Shown: piece after piece, positions 8,471-17,582 of the stretch
Layout of the letters: each line of letters starts with the position of its first letter
How positions within the stretch are numbered: the stretch's first letter is position 1
Assembly: GCA_050303415.1 (NCBI GenBank)
Contig: JBNLBS010000007.1
Location: 62,001-126,000 of the forward strand
Length of the DNA: 64,000 nucleotides
Direction of reading: 5' to 3'
From: JBNLBS01 sp050303415
GTDB lineage: Bacteria > Pseudomonadota > Gammaproteobacteria > Methylococcales > Methylomonadaceae
The notes under the pieces: generated by a model
The model's input: only the letters and a program-made list of their open reading frames with translations
Told to the model about the DNA's origin: nothing
Databases searched by the model: none
Translations under genes and position numbers: made by a program

Positions 8471-9149
8471 GTTGCTTTCCTCGTTGTTGGTAGTAAATTT
8501 CCAGTTCCAGAAGGCGCTGGGGGGTACCTATATCCATCCAAAAGCCATTATATTGTTCACCAGTGACTTTTTGCTGATCGATGGCTAGTCTTAACAATGG
8601 TCCTAGTTTGTTTTGTTCTTGGCCCGGTGATTGCTTGAATAAATCGGGGTGGTAAATTCCTATACCGCTAAAAGTTAGCCGATTTTGATCGGATTGATTT
8701 AAATAACCATTGCCAGCCAATGCAAAGTCTCCTTGTTGGTGGTGGCTTGGATTTTGTATCAATACCAGATGAGCCAATTCAGTGCATTTGTTTTTAAGTG
8801 TAGCAAAAGGGAAGTCAGTCGCAATGTCCCCGTTAACCACTAAAAATACCTGATCTCCGATTAACGGCAAAGCATTGGCAATACCACCAGCTGTTTCCAG
8901 CGGCTGATTTGCCTCATCAGAATATTCAATGCATGCTCCCAATTGATGGCCATTGCCAAGGTAGTCTTTAATCTGCTGACCTAAGTGTGCCAGATTTACG
9001 ATGATTTCACTAAAGCCGGCTTCGACCAGATTAATGATGGTGTGTTCAATTAGAGGTTTTCCATCCGCTTTAAGTAAGGGTTTTGGAGTATGGTCAGTCA
9101 ATGGACGCATTCTTTCCCCTCTACCGGCAGCCAGAATCATTGCTTTCAT
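8451..9149 (-). CDS. murU: N-acetylmuramate alpha-1-phosphate uridylyltransferase
   Basis: A 232-residue sugar-phosphate nucleotidyltransferase. The N-terminal signature MILAAGRGERMRPLTDHTPK and the PKPLL lysine motif define the NTP-transferase fold, and VVNGDIATD carries the metal-binding Asp. MurU converts MurNAc-1-phosphate plus UTP to UDP-MurNAc, bypassing de novo synthesis (the fosfomycin-sensitive MurA step). The assignment over other glucose-1-phosphate uridylyltransferase-like enzymes rests on the 4-bp overlap with amgK upstream and on the neighbouring lptD-surA, an order also found in Pseudomonas. Confidence 0.88.
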   Translation of the reverse strand: MKAMILAAGRGERMRPLTDHTPKPLLKADGKPLIEHTIINLVEAGFSEIIVNLAHLGQQIKDYLGNGHQLGACIEYSDEANQPLETAGGIANALPLIGDQVFLVVNGDIATDFPFATLKNKCTELAHLVLIQNPSHHQQGDFALAGNGYLNQSDQNRLTFSGIGIYHPDLFKQSPGQEQNKLGPLLRLAIDQQKVTGEQYNGFWMDIGTPQRLLELEIYYQQRGKQHARTYL

Positions 9150-10141
9150 GGTGAGACAGTATCCTCAATTGGAATATGATGCTTTAAAAAACGAACAAAA
9201 TCATTTAGTTCCGGATAATTGCTGCTTATATTTAACACATAATTCATGGTGCGTGGAATATCCTGCAGATAATCGGGTTTGTTGTCTCTTAATTTTAAGC
9301 GACTAAAAATACCAATTGCTTTTAAGTGACGTTGTATACCCATTAAATCAAACCAGCGTTTAAATTGCTCGAAACGAACCTGAATCAGTCCTGCTTTTAG
9401 TAGTCGCTGGTAATATTGTTGAAGCCATTGCTCTATCAGTACTGTCGGCCAACTGATATAGCAATCGCGTAACAAGGAGACTAGGTCGTAAGTAATTGGG
9501 CCGATTACGGCATCCTGAAAATCAATGACACCCGGTGAGTTTTGCTCCAGAACCATCAGGTTGCGGGAATGATAGTCTCTGTGTACACAAATGTATGGTT
9601 GTTCCAATGCCGACTGAATCAAAAAATGATGAAGTGAAGATCGGATGTGTTCGGGCATGGTAATGTTTAGCCGCTTTTCCAGATACCATTCATTGAAGAT
9701 GTTTAGCTCAGTCAATAATAAGGCTCGATCATATTGCGGTAGTAGTGTAGTGTTTGCTTCCAGACGAGTTTGTAGCTGAAATAAACTTGTCATAGCACTT
9801 TGATATAAATTGTCAGCTGTTTCTTGAGCAAGTAAATCAAGAAAGCTGGTGGAACCAAAGTCTTCCAGTAATAAAAAACCTCGTTCCAGGTTTTGCGCAT
9901 ATATATTTGGAGTGTTTACATCGGCTTGGCTGAAAAGTTCTGCTACAGTTATGAATGCGTTTATATTTTCTTTTTCTGGCGGTGCATCCATGACTATATA
10001 TTGCTTAGTTGCTGTTTTAACTCTGAAATATCGTCTAAAGCTGGCATCACTGGAGGCTGGTTGGCATGATTTAATGTCCATCTCGAGTTCATCTTTTAAC
10101 CAGTTAAGCAGGTTTTTTTGTCTTAAGTCGTCTGTGATCAT
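9146..10141 (-). CDS. amgK: N-acetylmuramate/N-acetylglucosamine anomeric kinase
   Basis: A 331-residue aminoglycoside-phosphotransferase-fold kinase. HRDYHSRNLM (catalytic loop) and VIDFQDAVIGP (metal-binding DFQD) are intact. In the MurNAc recycling route, AmgK phosphorylates MurNAc at the anomeric carbon, giving the substrate of MurU, whose gene overlaps it by 4 bp (ATGA). It is divergent from lptD with only about 110 bp between start codons. Together with NagZ in this window it completes the MurNAc arm of the recycling pathway, except for AnmK and the MurNAc-6-phosphate phosphatase. Confidence 0.88.
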   Translation of the reverse strand: MITDDLRQKNLLNWLKDELEMDIKSCQPASSDASFRRYFRVKTATKQYIVMDAPPEKENINAFITVAELFSQADVNTPNIYAQNLERGFLLLEDFGSTSFLDLLAQETADNLYQSAMTSLFQLQTRLEANTTLLPQYDRALLLTELNIFNEWYLEKRLNITMPEHIRSSLHHFLIQSALEQPYICVHRDYHSRNLMVLEQNSPGVIDFQDAVIGPITYDLVSLLRDCYISWPTVLIEQWLQQYYQRLLKAGLIQVRFEQFKRWFDLMGIQRHLKAIGIFSRLKLRDNKPDYLQDIPRTMNYVLNISSNYPELNDFVRFLKHHIPIEDTVSP

Positions 10142-10252
10142 GTCTGGTACAGTACTTTATTTCAATAGCCAATGTAAATTTAAGGTAAAATGTGAGTGCA
10201 GCATTTTATTCTATTTATTAACATTCAAGCTAATATAACTCCATTTCACTAT

Positions 10253-12904
10253 ATGTCTCGCGGCTTTTTTATTGTTTCTCTTATATTTTTGCTGGCAAAT
10301 GTTGCTTATGCTGATGATTCGGCATGGAATTGTGAAAAAACGACAACATCAAAAGAATGGGTCTGTGTCGCTCAGCCTAGCAAAGATGATGTTGAGGATG
10401 AAACAAAAAATGTGTTGATTGAACAGGCACCTGTACCTGTTGAAGTGACTCAGCTGCCTGTGCAACAAGAGCCGGAAATTAATCCTAAACAATTGCCGAC
10501 AGTCTATAGTCAGCCACCCCGTACTGTTGCCAGACGTTCGGGTTGGACATGTCAGGCAGGTGGACAGGAAGATACTTGGGATTGTAGTTTGTCAGGCGTT
10601 GATCCTAAAGGACAGGCGAGGGTCATGGAGGGGAAAACCCGAACAACCCGGTTATTATCGCCGGCGTTTAGTTTTAATCAGGAAGAGGTTTTTAAAAACC
10701 TGCATACTGAGTTGCAATATGATCCTTGGGAAAGCTGTTTGACCCGGTTGGGCGCACCGGATGATTTTGTGCCCAGAAAGGATTTGAGGGAAGGTGCGCC
10801 GATTGATGTGGTGGCTGACTATACCGAGGCTTTTGATAATGAAATCACTACCTTTATCGGCAATGTAGAAATGACCCGGGCTGATCAGCGGATGTTTTCT
10901 GACATGGCGAACTATGATACGGTTTCAGAAACACTCGATGCTCAGGGAAATGTCTATTATCACGAAGATGAGTTATCTATGTTCAGTAACACCGCATTAC
11001 TGAATCTAGCAACAGATCAGGCGCGTATGCGTGACGCTCTATTTATTTCGCCATCCACTCCCTTACGTGGTAGGGCAAAAACCATTTACCGCGAGAGCAA
11101 GGTGTTTTCGCGTTATAAAGATGTCGCCTATACCAGTTGTCGTCCCGGTAATCAGGACTGGGTTATCCATGCCTCTGACTTAAAAATGAATAAAAGTACC
11201 GGTAAAGGTTCGGCAAAAAATGCCTGGCTGGAATTTAAAGGCGTACCTTTAATCTATACCCCATATTATTCCTTTCCAATTGATGATCGTCGCCTCTCCG
11301 GTTTTTTACCGCCTACTTGGGGTAATACAGAAGAAAATGGTGTTGATATCACTGTGCCTTATTATTGGAATATTGCCCCCAATTATGACTCGACACTGGT
11401 ACCCCGTTTTATGTCCAAACGTGGTGTCGTGCTGGCGGGTGATTTTCGATACATGACTGAAAGTTCCAAAGGCAAGTTGGCGTTGGAGTTTATGCCGACG
11501 GATACTTTGCGTGATAAACCGCGTTATCAGGGGCATTTTGATAACAGAAGCATTTTCGGTAACGGTTGGTCCAGCAATCTGGATCTGAATTATGTTTCGG
11601 ATAAGGATTACCGGGATGATATGCGTAGTACCATTGGTTTCTCTACCGCGACCAGGTTAAGAAGTTACGGAAATTTGAATTATGGTAATCAATGGATGAA
11701 TTTTACTGCGATGGCAGACAACTACCAGAATACCGATAGGAGTTTAACTACTAAATTATATCGTCATTTACCTCGAATGGATTTGAAACTGCACCATTCT
11801 TTTGACGAACTGCCGATTGATTTGGAAATGAAAAATCAATTTGTTTATTTTCAGCATGACTCAAAAGTTAGAGGGCAGCGATTGAATGTCAGGCCATCCA
11901 TATCATTACCAATTGAATCGGAAGGTGCAATAATAAATCCGAGGTTGTCGTTACAACACACTCAGTATTGGCTGACAAAACAGGCGCTTGGTACGCCGAA
12001 TTCAATTACACGCACATTGCCTATTGCCTCGATTGACAGTGGCCTGTTTTTTGAACGGGACTTTAAGTTTGGTGATGTGGGATTTAGGCATACGATAGAG
12101 CCGCGATTATTTTATCTGTATATACCGCACGAAGATCAAAAAGATATTCCGCTGTTTGATACCGGTACTTTTGGTACGTCGGATTTTAACAGTCTGTTTA
12201 GGGAAAACCGATTTACCGGTTTTGATCGGGTACAGGATGCCAATCAGGTCACTGCAGCTTTGACAACACGCTTTGTTGATACTAATTCGGGTATGGAGCG
12301 ATTAAAATTAAGCATTGGTGAAATCTTTTATTTTCGTGACAGAGAAGTGGTGACTTCCGGGGCGTCATTAACTAACAGTCGTTCGGATGTTATCGGTGAG
12401 GCTAGCGGGCAACTGACTGAACATATCGATTTTTCTTCTCGTTTGGTTTGGGATCCTTATCTTCAGGATGCTAACAGCGGGATGGTTGAACTTAGATATA
12501 GAGATCAGCCGGGTAAGTTATTTACAGTGAGATACCGCTACCGGAAGGAAGGGGTTAGGAATGATTTTAGCCCTGTTTCTCAAAGAGCTTTAATCAATAC
12601 TGATGTTTCGGCAAAATGGCCGATTTACGACAATTGGTATTTTGTCGGGCGATGGATGTATTCATTACTGGATAACTCATCACTTGAATCATTTATTGGC
12701 CTGGAGAAAGAAAGTTGTTGCTGGCGTTTTCGCATATTAGGACAGCGGTCTCCAGATGGTGTTGATGAGTTTGGTAATACTAATTATGATTTCCGTTTTA
12801 TGTTGCAATTAGAGTTAAAAGGATTAACTGGTCTGGGTGATAAAATTGACCAATTTCTGGAAGGTAAATTTGGTGTGGTTGGTTATCAAAAACCGGTTAG
12901 ATAA
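10253..12904 (+). CDS. lptD: LPS assembly outer-membrane protein LptD
   Basis: About 883 residues from the ATG at 10253, which gives a clean signal peptide ending near AYA|DD. An in-frame GTG at 10196 would add an unlikely 19-residue extension. Domain order: a Cys-rich N-terminal stretch, an OstA/LptA-like jellyroll (about 175-300), then a 26-strand beta-barrel to the C-terminus. The inter-domain disulfide cysteines are present: SCRPGNQDW in the first half and the adjacent pair in ESCCWRFR near the end. LptD forms the LPS translocon with LptE and inserts LPS into the outer leaflet. surA, whose product folds LptD, follows after 1 bp. Confidence 0.96.
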   Translation: MSRGFFIVSLIFLLANVAYADDSAWNCEKTTTSKEWVCVAQPSKDDVEDETKNVLIEQAPVPVEVTQLPVQQEPEINPKQLPTVYSQPPRTVARRSGWTCQAGGQEDTWDCSLSGVDPKGQARVMEGKTRTTRLLSPAFSFNQEEVFKNLHTELQYDPWESCLTRLGAPDDFVPRKDLREGAPIDVVADYTEAFDNEITTFIGNVEMTRADQRMFSDMANYDTVSETLDAQGNVYYHEDELSMFSNTALLNLATDQARMRDALFISPSTPLRGRAKTIYRESKVFSRYKDVAYTSCRPGNQDWVIHASDLKMNKSTGKGSAKNAWLEFKGVPLIYTPYYSFPIDDRRLSGFLPPTWGNTEENGVDITVPYYWNIAPNYDSTLVPRFMSKRGVVLAGDFRYMTESSKGKLALEFMPTDTLRDKPRYQGHFDNRSIFGNGWSSNLDLNYVSDKDYRDDMRSTIGFSTATRLRSYGNLNYGNQWMNFTAMADNYQNTDRSLTTKLYRHLPRMDLKLHHSFDELPIDLEMKNQFVYFQHDSKVRGQRLNVRPSISLPIESEGAIINPRLSLQHTQYWLTKQALGTPNSITRTLPIASIDSGLFFERDFKFGDVGFRHTIEPRLFYLYIPHEDQKDIPLFDTGTFGTSDFNSLFRENRFTGFDRVQDANQVTAALTTRFVDTNSGMERLKLSIGEIFYFRDREVVTSGASLTNSRSDVIGEASGQLTEHIDFSSRLVWDPYLQDANSGMVELRYRDQPGKLFTVRYRYRKEGVRNDFSPVSQRALINTDVSAKWPIYDNWYFVGRWMYSLLDNSSLESFIGLEKESCCWRFRILGQRSPDGVDEFGNTNYDFRFMLQLELKGLTGLGDKIDQFLEGKFGVVGYQKPVR

Positions 12905-12905
12905 T

Positions 12906-14198
12906 ATGATTAAAAAAATATTCGTTAAATTATGCTGTGTTTTCTTGTTGATAAACAGTTTTGCTGTACAGGCTGCTGAACTACTGGATCGGATTGTTGC
13001 AATAGCTGAAGATGATGTGATTTTAGAAAGTGAGTTGCAGAATGAAGTTTATGCTGTGGTGGAAAAAATAAAAGCCAGCAATATGTTAATGCCGCCGGCT
13101 TTTGTTTTGCGTAAACAGATAGTGGAAAAGCTGGTCATGGATTCGTTACAACGTCAGCTGGCCGAACGAGCGGGAATTAATGTGACCGATGAGATGTTAA
13201 ACCTTTCGGTTGCCGATATTGCTCATCGTAATAATATGTCTGTTGATGAGTTTAAAGCGGAGTTGGCCAGACAGGGAATGAGTTACGAAAAGTTTTATCG
13301 GGATATGCGTAATGAAATTATCATAAATCAGTTGCGGGGTCGTGAAATTGGTGCACGAATAAAAGTGACTGATCGAGAAGTAAAGCATTATCTTGAAACG
13401 CAGGAAAAAATTGGCGATGAAGTAGTCCAATATAATATCGGACATATATTATTGTCCTTGCCGGGAGAAGCGGCTCCGTCAGAAGTTCAGGCGGCAAGAA
13501 CCAAGGCAGAAAGATTGATACAACAATTACGTGAAGGTCAGGATTTTAAACAAATGGCCATGGCTGAATCAGAGGGTGCCCAAGCTTTGCAAGGTGGTGA
13601 TTTAGGTTGGCGTAGTATGGCAGAAGTACCAACCTTATTTAGTGATGTAGTCGGAAAGTTGGGGCAAGGTGATGTAGCAGAGCCGATTCATAGTCCCAGT
13701 GGTATTCATATTATTAAGTTGTTGGGTCTTAAAGGTTTGAAAAAACATATGGTAACCAAAACCAAAGCCAGACATATTTTAATTAAGACTAATGAATTAA
13801 TTAATGATGAAGAAGCGAAAAAACGCCTGCTGGCTTTAAAATCAAGGGTGTTGGAGGGAGACCATTTTGAAACTTTAGCTCGCTCACACTCTGACGATAA
13901 GGGGTCGGCTATAAAAGGGGGAGATTTGGGCTGGGTACAGCCAGGTGCATTAGTTGCGCCATTTGAAGCGGCGATGAATGAGTTGGAGCTAAATGAGATA
14001 AGTGAGCCGGTACAAACTCAATTTGGCTGGCATATAATTCAGGTTTTGGATAGAGAAGTTAAAGATAATAGTTCCGAGCATCGCAAAAACCAGGTTAGAG
14101 AAATTATTCGTAAACGTAAAATTGAAGAAGAAACTGAGTTATGGTTGCGTCGTTTACATGATGAAGCCTATATAGAAATTTTTATGGATAGATTGTAA
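12906..14198 (+). CDS. surA: Periplasmic chaperone/peptidyl-prolyl isomerase SurA
   Basis: 430 residues from the ATG at 12906, one base after the lptD stop. Upstream in-frame starts inside lptD are rejected because this one exposes a good signal peptide (KKIFVKLCCVFLLINSFAVQAA). It has a SurA N-terminal chaperone domain (about 25-150), then two parvulin PpiC domains: one around NIGHILLSLPGEAAP to HIIKLLG, and one around KARHILIKTNELIND to HIIQVLDREV. A C-terminal helix completes the chaperone module. SurA delivers outer-membrane proteins such as LptD to the BAM complex. The next gene starts 21 bp downstream. Confidence 0.96.
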   Translation: MIKKIFVKLCCVFLLINSFAVQAAELLDRIVAIAEDDVILESELQNEVYAVVEKIKASNMLMPPAFVLRKQIVEKLVMDSLQRQLAERAGINVTDEMLNLSVADIAHRNNMSVDEFKAELARQGMSYEKFYRDMRNEIIINQLRGREIGARIKVTDREVKHYLETQEKIGDEVVQYNIGHILLSLPGEAAPSEVQAARTKAERLIQQLREGQDFKQMAMAESEGAQALQGGDLGWRSMAEVPTLFSDVVGKLGQGDVAEPIHSPSGIHIIKLLGLKGLKKHMVTKTKARHILIKTNELINDEEAKKRLLALKSRVLEGDHFETLARSHSDDKGSAIKGGDLGWVQPGALVAPFEAAMNELELNEISEPVQTQFGWHIIQVLDREVKDNSSEHRKNQVREIIRKRKIEEETELWLRRLHDEAYIEIFMDRL

Positions 14199-14219
14199 TT
14201 GAGTATAAATTAACAGCAC

Positions 14220-14804
14220 ATGGATAAGAGCAATCAAAAGTCTAATGTAATCAGGATGAATGAACTGGAGTATAAACAGCGATTGAAACAGGCTTTGGCA
14301 ACTGAACAGCTTGAAGAATTCCGCGATTTTGTAAAAAAAATGGCATTGGAATTAAATATAGATATGCTCGATTGTGCCGCTGCCTTGGCGTCGATTAATC
14401 TTCAGACAAAAAGAAAAGAAAAACGTAAACTCCCTGCGGTTCAGGAAGACAGGTTTGATATTCCGCATAAAATGTTACGCTACCGGATTGAAGTCGGACG
14501 TAAACATTCGCTTGATGAGGATTTACTAAAGCGTGTGTTGGTTGAAGAAGCCGGTGTAGAAATGAAAATGATCGGACCGATTGATATTCGATTTGTTTTT
14601 ACTTTGTTGGAACTTCCTGAGGGAATGCCGGAAGATATTTTTCAGCATTTAAAAAATGTAGAAATTAATCAACAAAAGCTTCATCTTAAACGTATCAACA
14701 ATAGAAACCAAAATCATCGTAATAAAGGTGGTTTTAGGCGTACTCGAAATAATCGTCACAAAAAGTCCATGATGACAGAAAAAGCTGTAAACATCAGTGA
14801 TTAA
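14220..14804 (+). CDS. Stand-alone DbpA-type RNA-binding domain protein (DeaD C-terminus-like)
   Basis: A 194-residue basic protein. Residues about 78-160 match the DbpA/CsdA RNA-binding domain that ends DEAD-box helicases: YRIEVGRKHSLDEDLLKRV, then IGPIDIRFVFTLLELPEGMP and EDIFQHLKNVEINQQKLHLK. The preceding helical part (LDCAAALASINLQTK) resembles the linker region of DeaD. The tail is Asn/Arg/His-rich, as in DeaD C-termini. There is no helicase core: the gene starts 21 bp after surA, leaving no room for a lost one. It is probably a genuine small RNA-binding protein co-transcribed with lptD-surA. Its stop overlaps the stop of the convergent hydrolase gene by 4 bp. Confidence 0.75.
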   Translation: MDKSNQKSNVIRMNELEYKQRLKQALATEQLEEFRDFVKKMALELNIDMLDCAAALASINLQTKRKEKRKLPAVQEDRFDIPHKMLRYRIEVGRKHSLDEDLLKRVLVEEAGVEMKMIGPIDIRFVFTLLELPEGMPEDIFQHLKNVEINQQKLHLKRINNRNQNHRNKGGFRRTRNNRHKKSMMTEKAVNISD

Positions 14805-15433
14805 ATGCTAACGAAAGGGTTATTGCGCATTTCCTCGCCAAATGTTGACATGGGGCCATGTCCTGAAATAAATCGAATATCTTTCCCTAATGGCCATAAT
14901 TTGTTCTTGATTGAGGAAACCAGTGTATTAAAGTCACCTTTCGGAAAATCAGTGCGACCAATGGAGCCTTTGAATAAAACATCACCAACCAAAGCCAGCT
15001 TGGAATCGGGGTGATAAAAAATGATATGCCCGGGTGTGTGTCCAGGGCAGTGAATAACGTGTAATGTATTGTCACCGACTGTAACGGTATCGCCATCATT
15101 TAACCATGGAGTAGGTGAAAAACTTTCACAGACAGGAAAGCCGAACGTTTGACATTGCAGTGGGATACTTTCAATAAGAAAATGGTCTTCTATTTGCGGA
15201 CCGAGAACAGGTATGCCCAGTCTGCTAATCAGCTCAGCAGTGGCACCAACATGATCCAAATGACCATGGGTAAGTAGAATAGATTCCACCTGTACTTGTT
15301 CTTTATTTATTTCTGTTAAGATCAAATCAATATCGCCGCCCGGGTCAACAATGGCTGCTTTGCTGGTTTTATCGCAAATTAACAGGGTACAGTTCTGTTG
15401 GTATGGGGTGACAGGTATGATGCTATATCTCAT
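14801..15433 (-). CDS. Metallo-beta-lactamase fold hydrolase, glyoxalase II-like (YcbL/GloC type)
   Basis: A 210-residue MBL-fold protein with the zinc motif THGHLDHVG, further ligands in HCPGHTPGH and GDVLFKGSIGRTD, and a terminal ISGHGPMS. The size and the short C-terminus match the YcbL/GloC group, which hydrolyses S-D-lactoylglutathione and similar thioesters, rather than the longer GloB. A GloB homologue is also present at 53695-54459. It is probably part of methylglyoxal detoxification; related persulfide dioxygenases are an alternative. It appears monocistronic and is divergent from rnd. Confidence 0.85.
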   Translation of the reverse strand: MRYSIIPVTPYQQNCTLLICDKTSKAAIVDPGGDIDLILTEINKEQVQVESILLTHGHLDHVGATAELISRLGIPVLGPQIEDHFLIESIPLQCQTFGFPVCESFSPTPWLNDGDTVTVGDNTLHVIHCPGHTPGHIIFYHPDSKLALVGDVLFKGSIGRTDFPKGDFNTLVSSIKNKLWPLGKDIRFISGHGPMSTFGEEMRNNPFVSI

Positions 15434-15584
15434 GACAAGCTGTGTTTAAATTAAAAGAATAAATAATATCATAAGCAGTTGACTGCAGTTGGAGAAGGTT
15501 CTGATTTTTAAAATTATATTTGGAGAGCTTGAAATTGTCTTTTTATCCCGAACAACGCTTAATATAAATGGCACAAAATAAACT

Positions 15585-16739
15585 ATGACGACAATTAATT
15601 ATATCGATACGCCAGAAAAACTGGATAATTTATGTCAACAAATAGCCGGCCAACCATGGCTTGCGCTGGATACGGAATTCTTACGAGAAAAGACCTATTA
15701 TCCCATTTTTTGCTTGCTGCAAATCGCAACACCGGACTGGGTGGCTTGTGTTGACCCCATTGCTTTGCCGGATTTAAGCAAACTGTTCGATGAGATATAC
15801 AAGCCAGAGGTTGTGAAAGTATTTCATTCGTGCCGACAGGATCTTGAAATTTTTTATCAAATTACCGGTAAGATACCACAGCCTGTTTTTGATACCCAAA
15901 TTGCCGCTCCTTTATTGGGTTTTCAGGAAAATCCCGGATATGCAATGCTGGTTTCCAATTTTTTAAATATTAATTTAAATAAAGCACACACACGTACTGA
16001 CTGGTCGGTAAGGCCCTTAACTACAGATCAGATTCAATATGCAGCTGATGATGTTATCTATTTGTGTCAGGTATATAAAATCATTTGTGACAAACTAAGT
16101 TCACTGGGCCGTATTGACTGGCTGGAAAATGACTTTGCTCAGCTTTATAATTCAGAGCTTTATCAGGCTGTACCGGAAAACGCCTGGTTACGCATCAAAG
16201 GAAAAAACAAGCTGACAGGTAAGCAATTATCTATAGTGCAAACACTGACCAGTTGGCGGGAACAAACTGCTCAGCAGGAAAATAGACCCAGAAACTGGTT
16301 GTTGCGAGATGAAATGCTGCTGGAACTGGCCAAATTACAGCCGGTTACACTGAAAGAGTTGGCCGCCATCCGAAATATGAGTGAACGGACGGTGAAACGC
16401 TATGGCAGTAAATTATGTCAATTAATTGAGCAGGCTCGAGAGCGTCCACCAACACCATTGTATGAGAATGGCCGGCCAGCTAAAAAGTCTCAACAACAAG
16501 AGGCGGTATTGGATATTTTGACTGCCGTGGTCAGAATAAGAGCGGAAGAAAACTCATTAAATCCGGCAATTTTAGCTAGCCGGAAAGAACTTGAAGGCTT
16601 ATTGCTTGAAGACAATAACGATTGTTCTATATTACATGGTTGGCGTTATGAAATGGTGGGTAAAGAATTGGTCGGCTTGCTTAATGGCGAAATGATGTTA
16701 AAAGTGCAGAAAGACCAGTTAAATATTATTGCTGATTAA
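15585..16739 (+). CDS. rnd: Ribonuclease D
   Basis: A 384-residue 3'-5' exoribonuclease of the DEDDy class. The acidic residues are in LALDTEFLREKTYY (DxE), FHSCRQDLEIF and QYAADDVIYLC. It is followed by an HRDC domain (about 210-290, EQENRPRNWLLRDEMLLELA) and a second HRDC-like C-terminal part. RNase D trims the 3' ends of tRNA precursors and other small stable RNAs. It is a single gene with its own 150-bp upstream region, ending in a hairpin shared with the convergent gene downstream. Confidence 0.94.
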   Translation: MTTINYIDTPEKLDNLCQQIAGQPWLALDTEFLREKTYYPIFCLLQIATPDWVACVDPIALPDLSKLFDEIYKPEVVKVFHSCRQDLEIFYQITGKIPQPVFDTQIAAPLLGFQENPGYAMLVSNFLNINLNKAHTRTDWSVRPLTTDQIQYAADDVIYLCQVYKIICDKLSSLGRIDWLENDFAQLYNSELYQAVPENAWLRIKGKNKLTGKQLSIVQTLTSWREQTAQQENRPRNWLLRDEMLLELAKLQPVTLKELAAIRNMSERTVKRYGSKLCQLIEQARERPPTPLYENGRPAKKSQQQEAVLDILTAVVRIRAEENSLNPAILASRKELEGLLLEDNNDCSILHGWRYEMVGKELVGLLNGEMMLKVQKDQLNIIAD

Positions 16740-16772
16740 AAGCCCAATAAATTATCGTTATGTTAAAAGGTC

Positions 16773-16799
16773 AGGGAGGGTATGAATATTACCCTCCCT
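16773..16799. terminator. Bidirectional hairpin between rnd and a convergent gene
   Basis: 10-bp arms AGGGAGGGTA and TACCCTCCCT with a 7-nt loop, placed between the rnd stop and the stop of the convergent small gene. T-rich flanks are short, so it is a probable rather than certain terminator for both genes. Confidence 0.6.
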
Positions 16800-16806
16800 T
16801 ATTAGC

Positions 16807-17163
16807 TTAACCTTTACCTGGCAACATACCTACTGAGCCGGGTTTGATACGTTTGCACTGAACAACCACATCCTCTAAATTGCATTTGAATGTGCCATTA
16901 TCACTACATGAATTACAAACAGGTTTGCCTTTGTCTTTTATCTCGTTCAAATGCCAACCATAACCTTGTGTCTGACAGAATTTTTTAGCATAACGTTTTA
17001 CTCTGCCATCGCTTGAAGCTGCCTTTATCGACTGGTCTTTAGTTTTGCATTGTGGTGAAGCCAGTGTATTAGCCATTAGATCCCGATAAATATATTCGGT
17101 AGCTGAAGCGGTGCTGGCATACAGGCATAGCGTTGCTATAAAGAAAAAATGTTTAAGGTTCAT
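16807..17163 (-). CDS. Small exported cysteine-rich protein, unknown
   Basis: 118 residues. A signal peptide (NLKHFFFIATLCLYASTASA) is followed by a mature part of about 97 residues with six cysteines, including a CNSC pair (PVCNSCSDNGTFKC). This suggests a disulfide-stabilised or metal-binding periplasmic protein. Charged residues are frequent and the C-terminus is Gly/Pro-rich. I do not recognise the family. It lies just upstream (in transcription order, downstream) of a 56-residue membrane protein gene on the same strand, 44 bp away, so the two may be co-transcribed. Confidence 0.6.
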   Translation of the reverse strand: MNLKHFFFIATLCLYASTASATEYIYRDLMANTLASPQCKTKDQSIKAASSDGRVKRYAKKFCQTQGYGWHLNEIKDKGKPVCNSCSDNGTFKCNLEDVVVQCKRIKPGSVGMLPGKG

Positions 17164-17207
17164 GGTCTTCTCTCTAATGATTGTTGTATTAGAATTGAGT
17201 TCAATTG

Positions 17208-17378
17208 TTAATCTAGAACTCTGATATTCATTAATCGTGTTTCTTCTTCCAATTGCTCTTTTATAGGGGCAAATTTATCGTTTTCAGATTTTTTCACCAT
17301 TAATAGGACAGCAATCGATAAGAATGCTGCAATGCCGACATATACCCAGAAATTATCTTTTGTTTGTTCTTCACTCAT
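17208..17378 (-). CDS. Small single-TM membrane protein, unknown
   Basis: 56 residues from the ATG at 17378, chosen because GAGGT sits 8 nt upstream; the ATG at 17393 has no such site. One TM helix (WVYVGIAAFLSIAVLLMV) is followed by a charged tail KKSENDKFAPIKEQLEEETRL with helical character. Topology is probably N-out/C-in by the positive-inside rule. The family is not recognised. It precedes the exported Cys-rich protein gene on the same strand. Confidence 0.5.
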   Translation of the reverse strand: MSEEQTKDNFWVYVGIAAFLSIAVLLMVKKSENDKFAPIKEQLEEETRLMNIRVLD

Positions 17379-17529
17379 TTTTATGTACCTCATGATTTTT
17401 TTTGTTCGGTGCTTTGTTACTAAATTAATGCAGAAGGTATGTGCAATAAATTATTTGTAGCGAATCGATACTATAAAAAAGTTTGTCTGTTGTCAAACTA
17501 ATATCGTCTCGATACCATTAATTTCGGGC

Positions 17530-17560
17530 AAAAAAAAACGACCATTGATGGCAATGATCG
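17530..17560 (-). terminator. Rho-independent terminator of the HAD gene
   Basis: On the minus strand: CGATCATTG, loop of 4, CAATGGTCG (one G-U wobble), then a run of nine T. It starts 22 bp past the stop of the HAD hydrolase gene. Confidence 0.8.
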
Positions 17561-17582
17561 CTTAAGAATTTTGTTGAAGGTT

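Noticed and set aside
14220..14804. Decayed remnant of a full DEAD-box helicase
   Set aside because: surA ends 21 bp upstream with no helicase remnants in any frame, and the ORF is intact with its own start.
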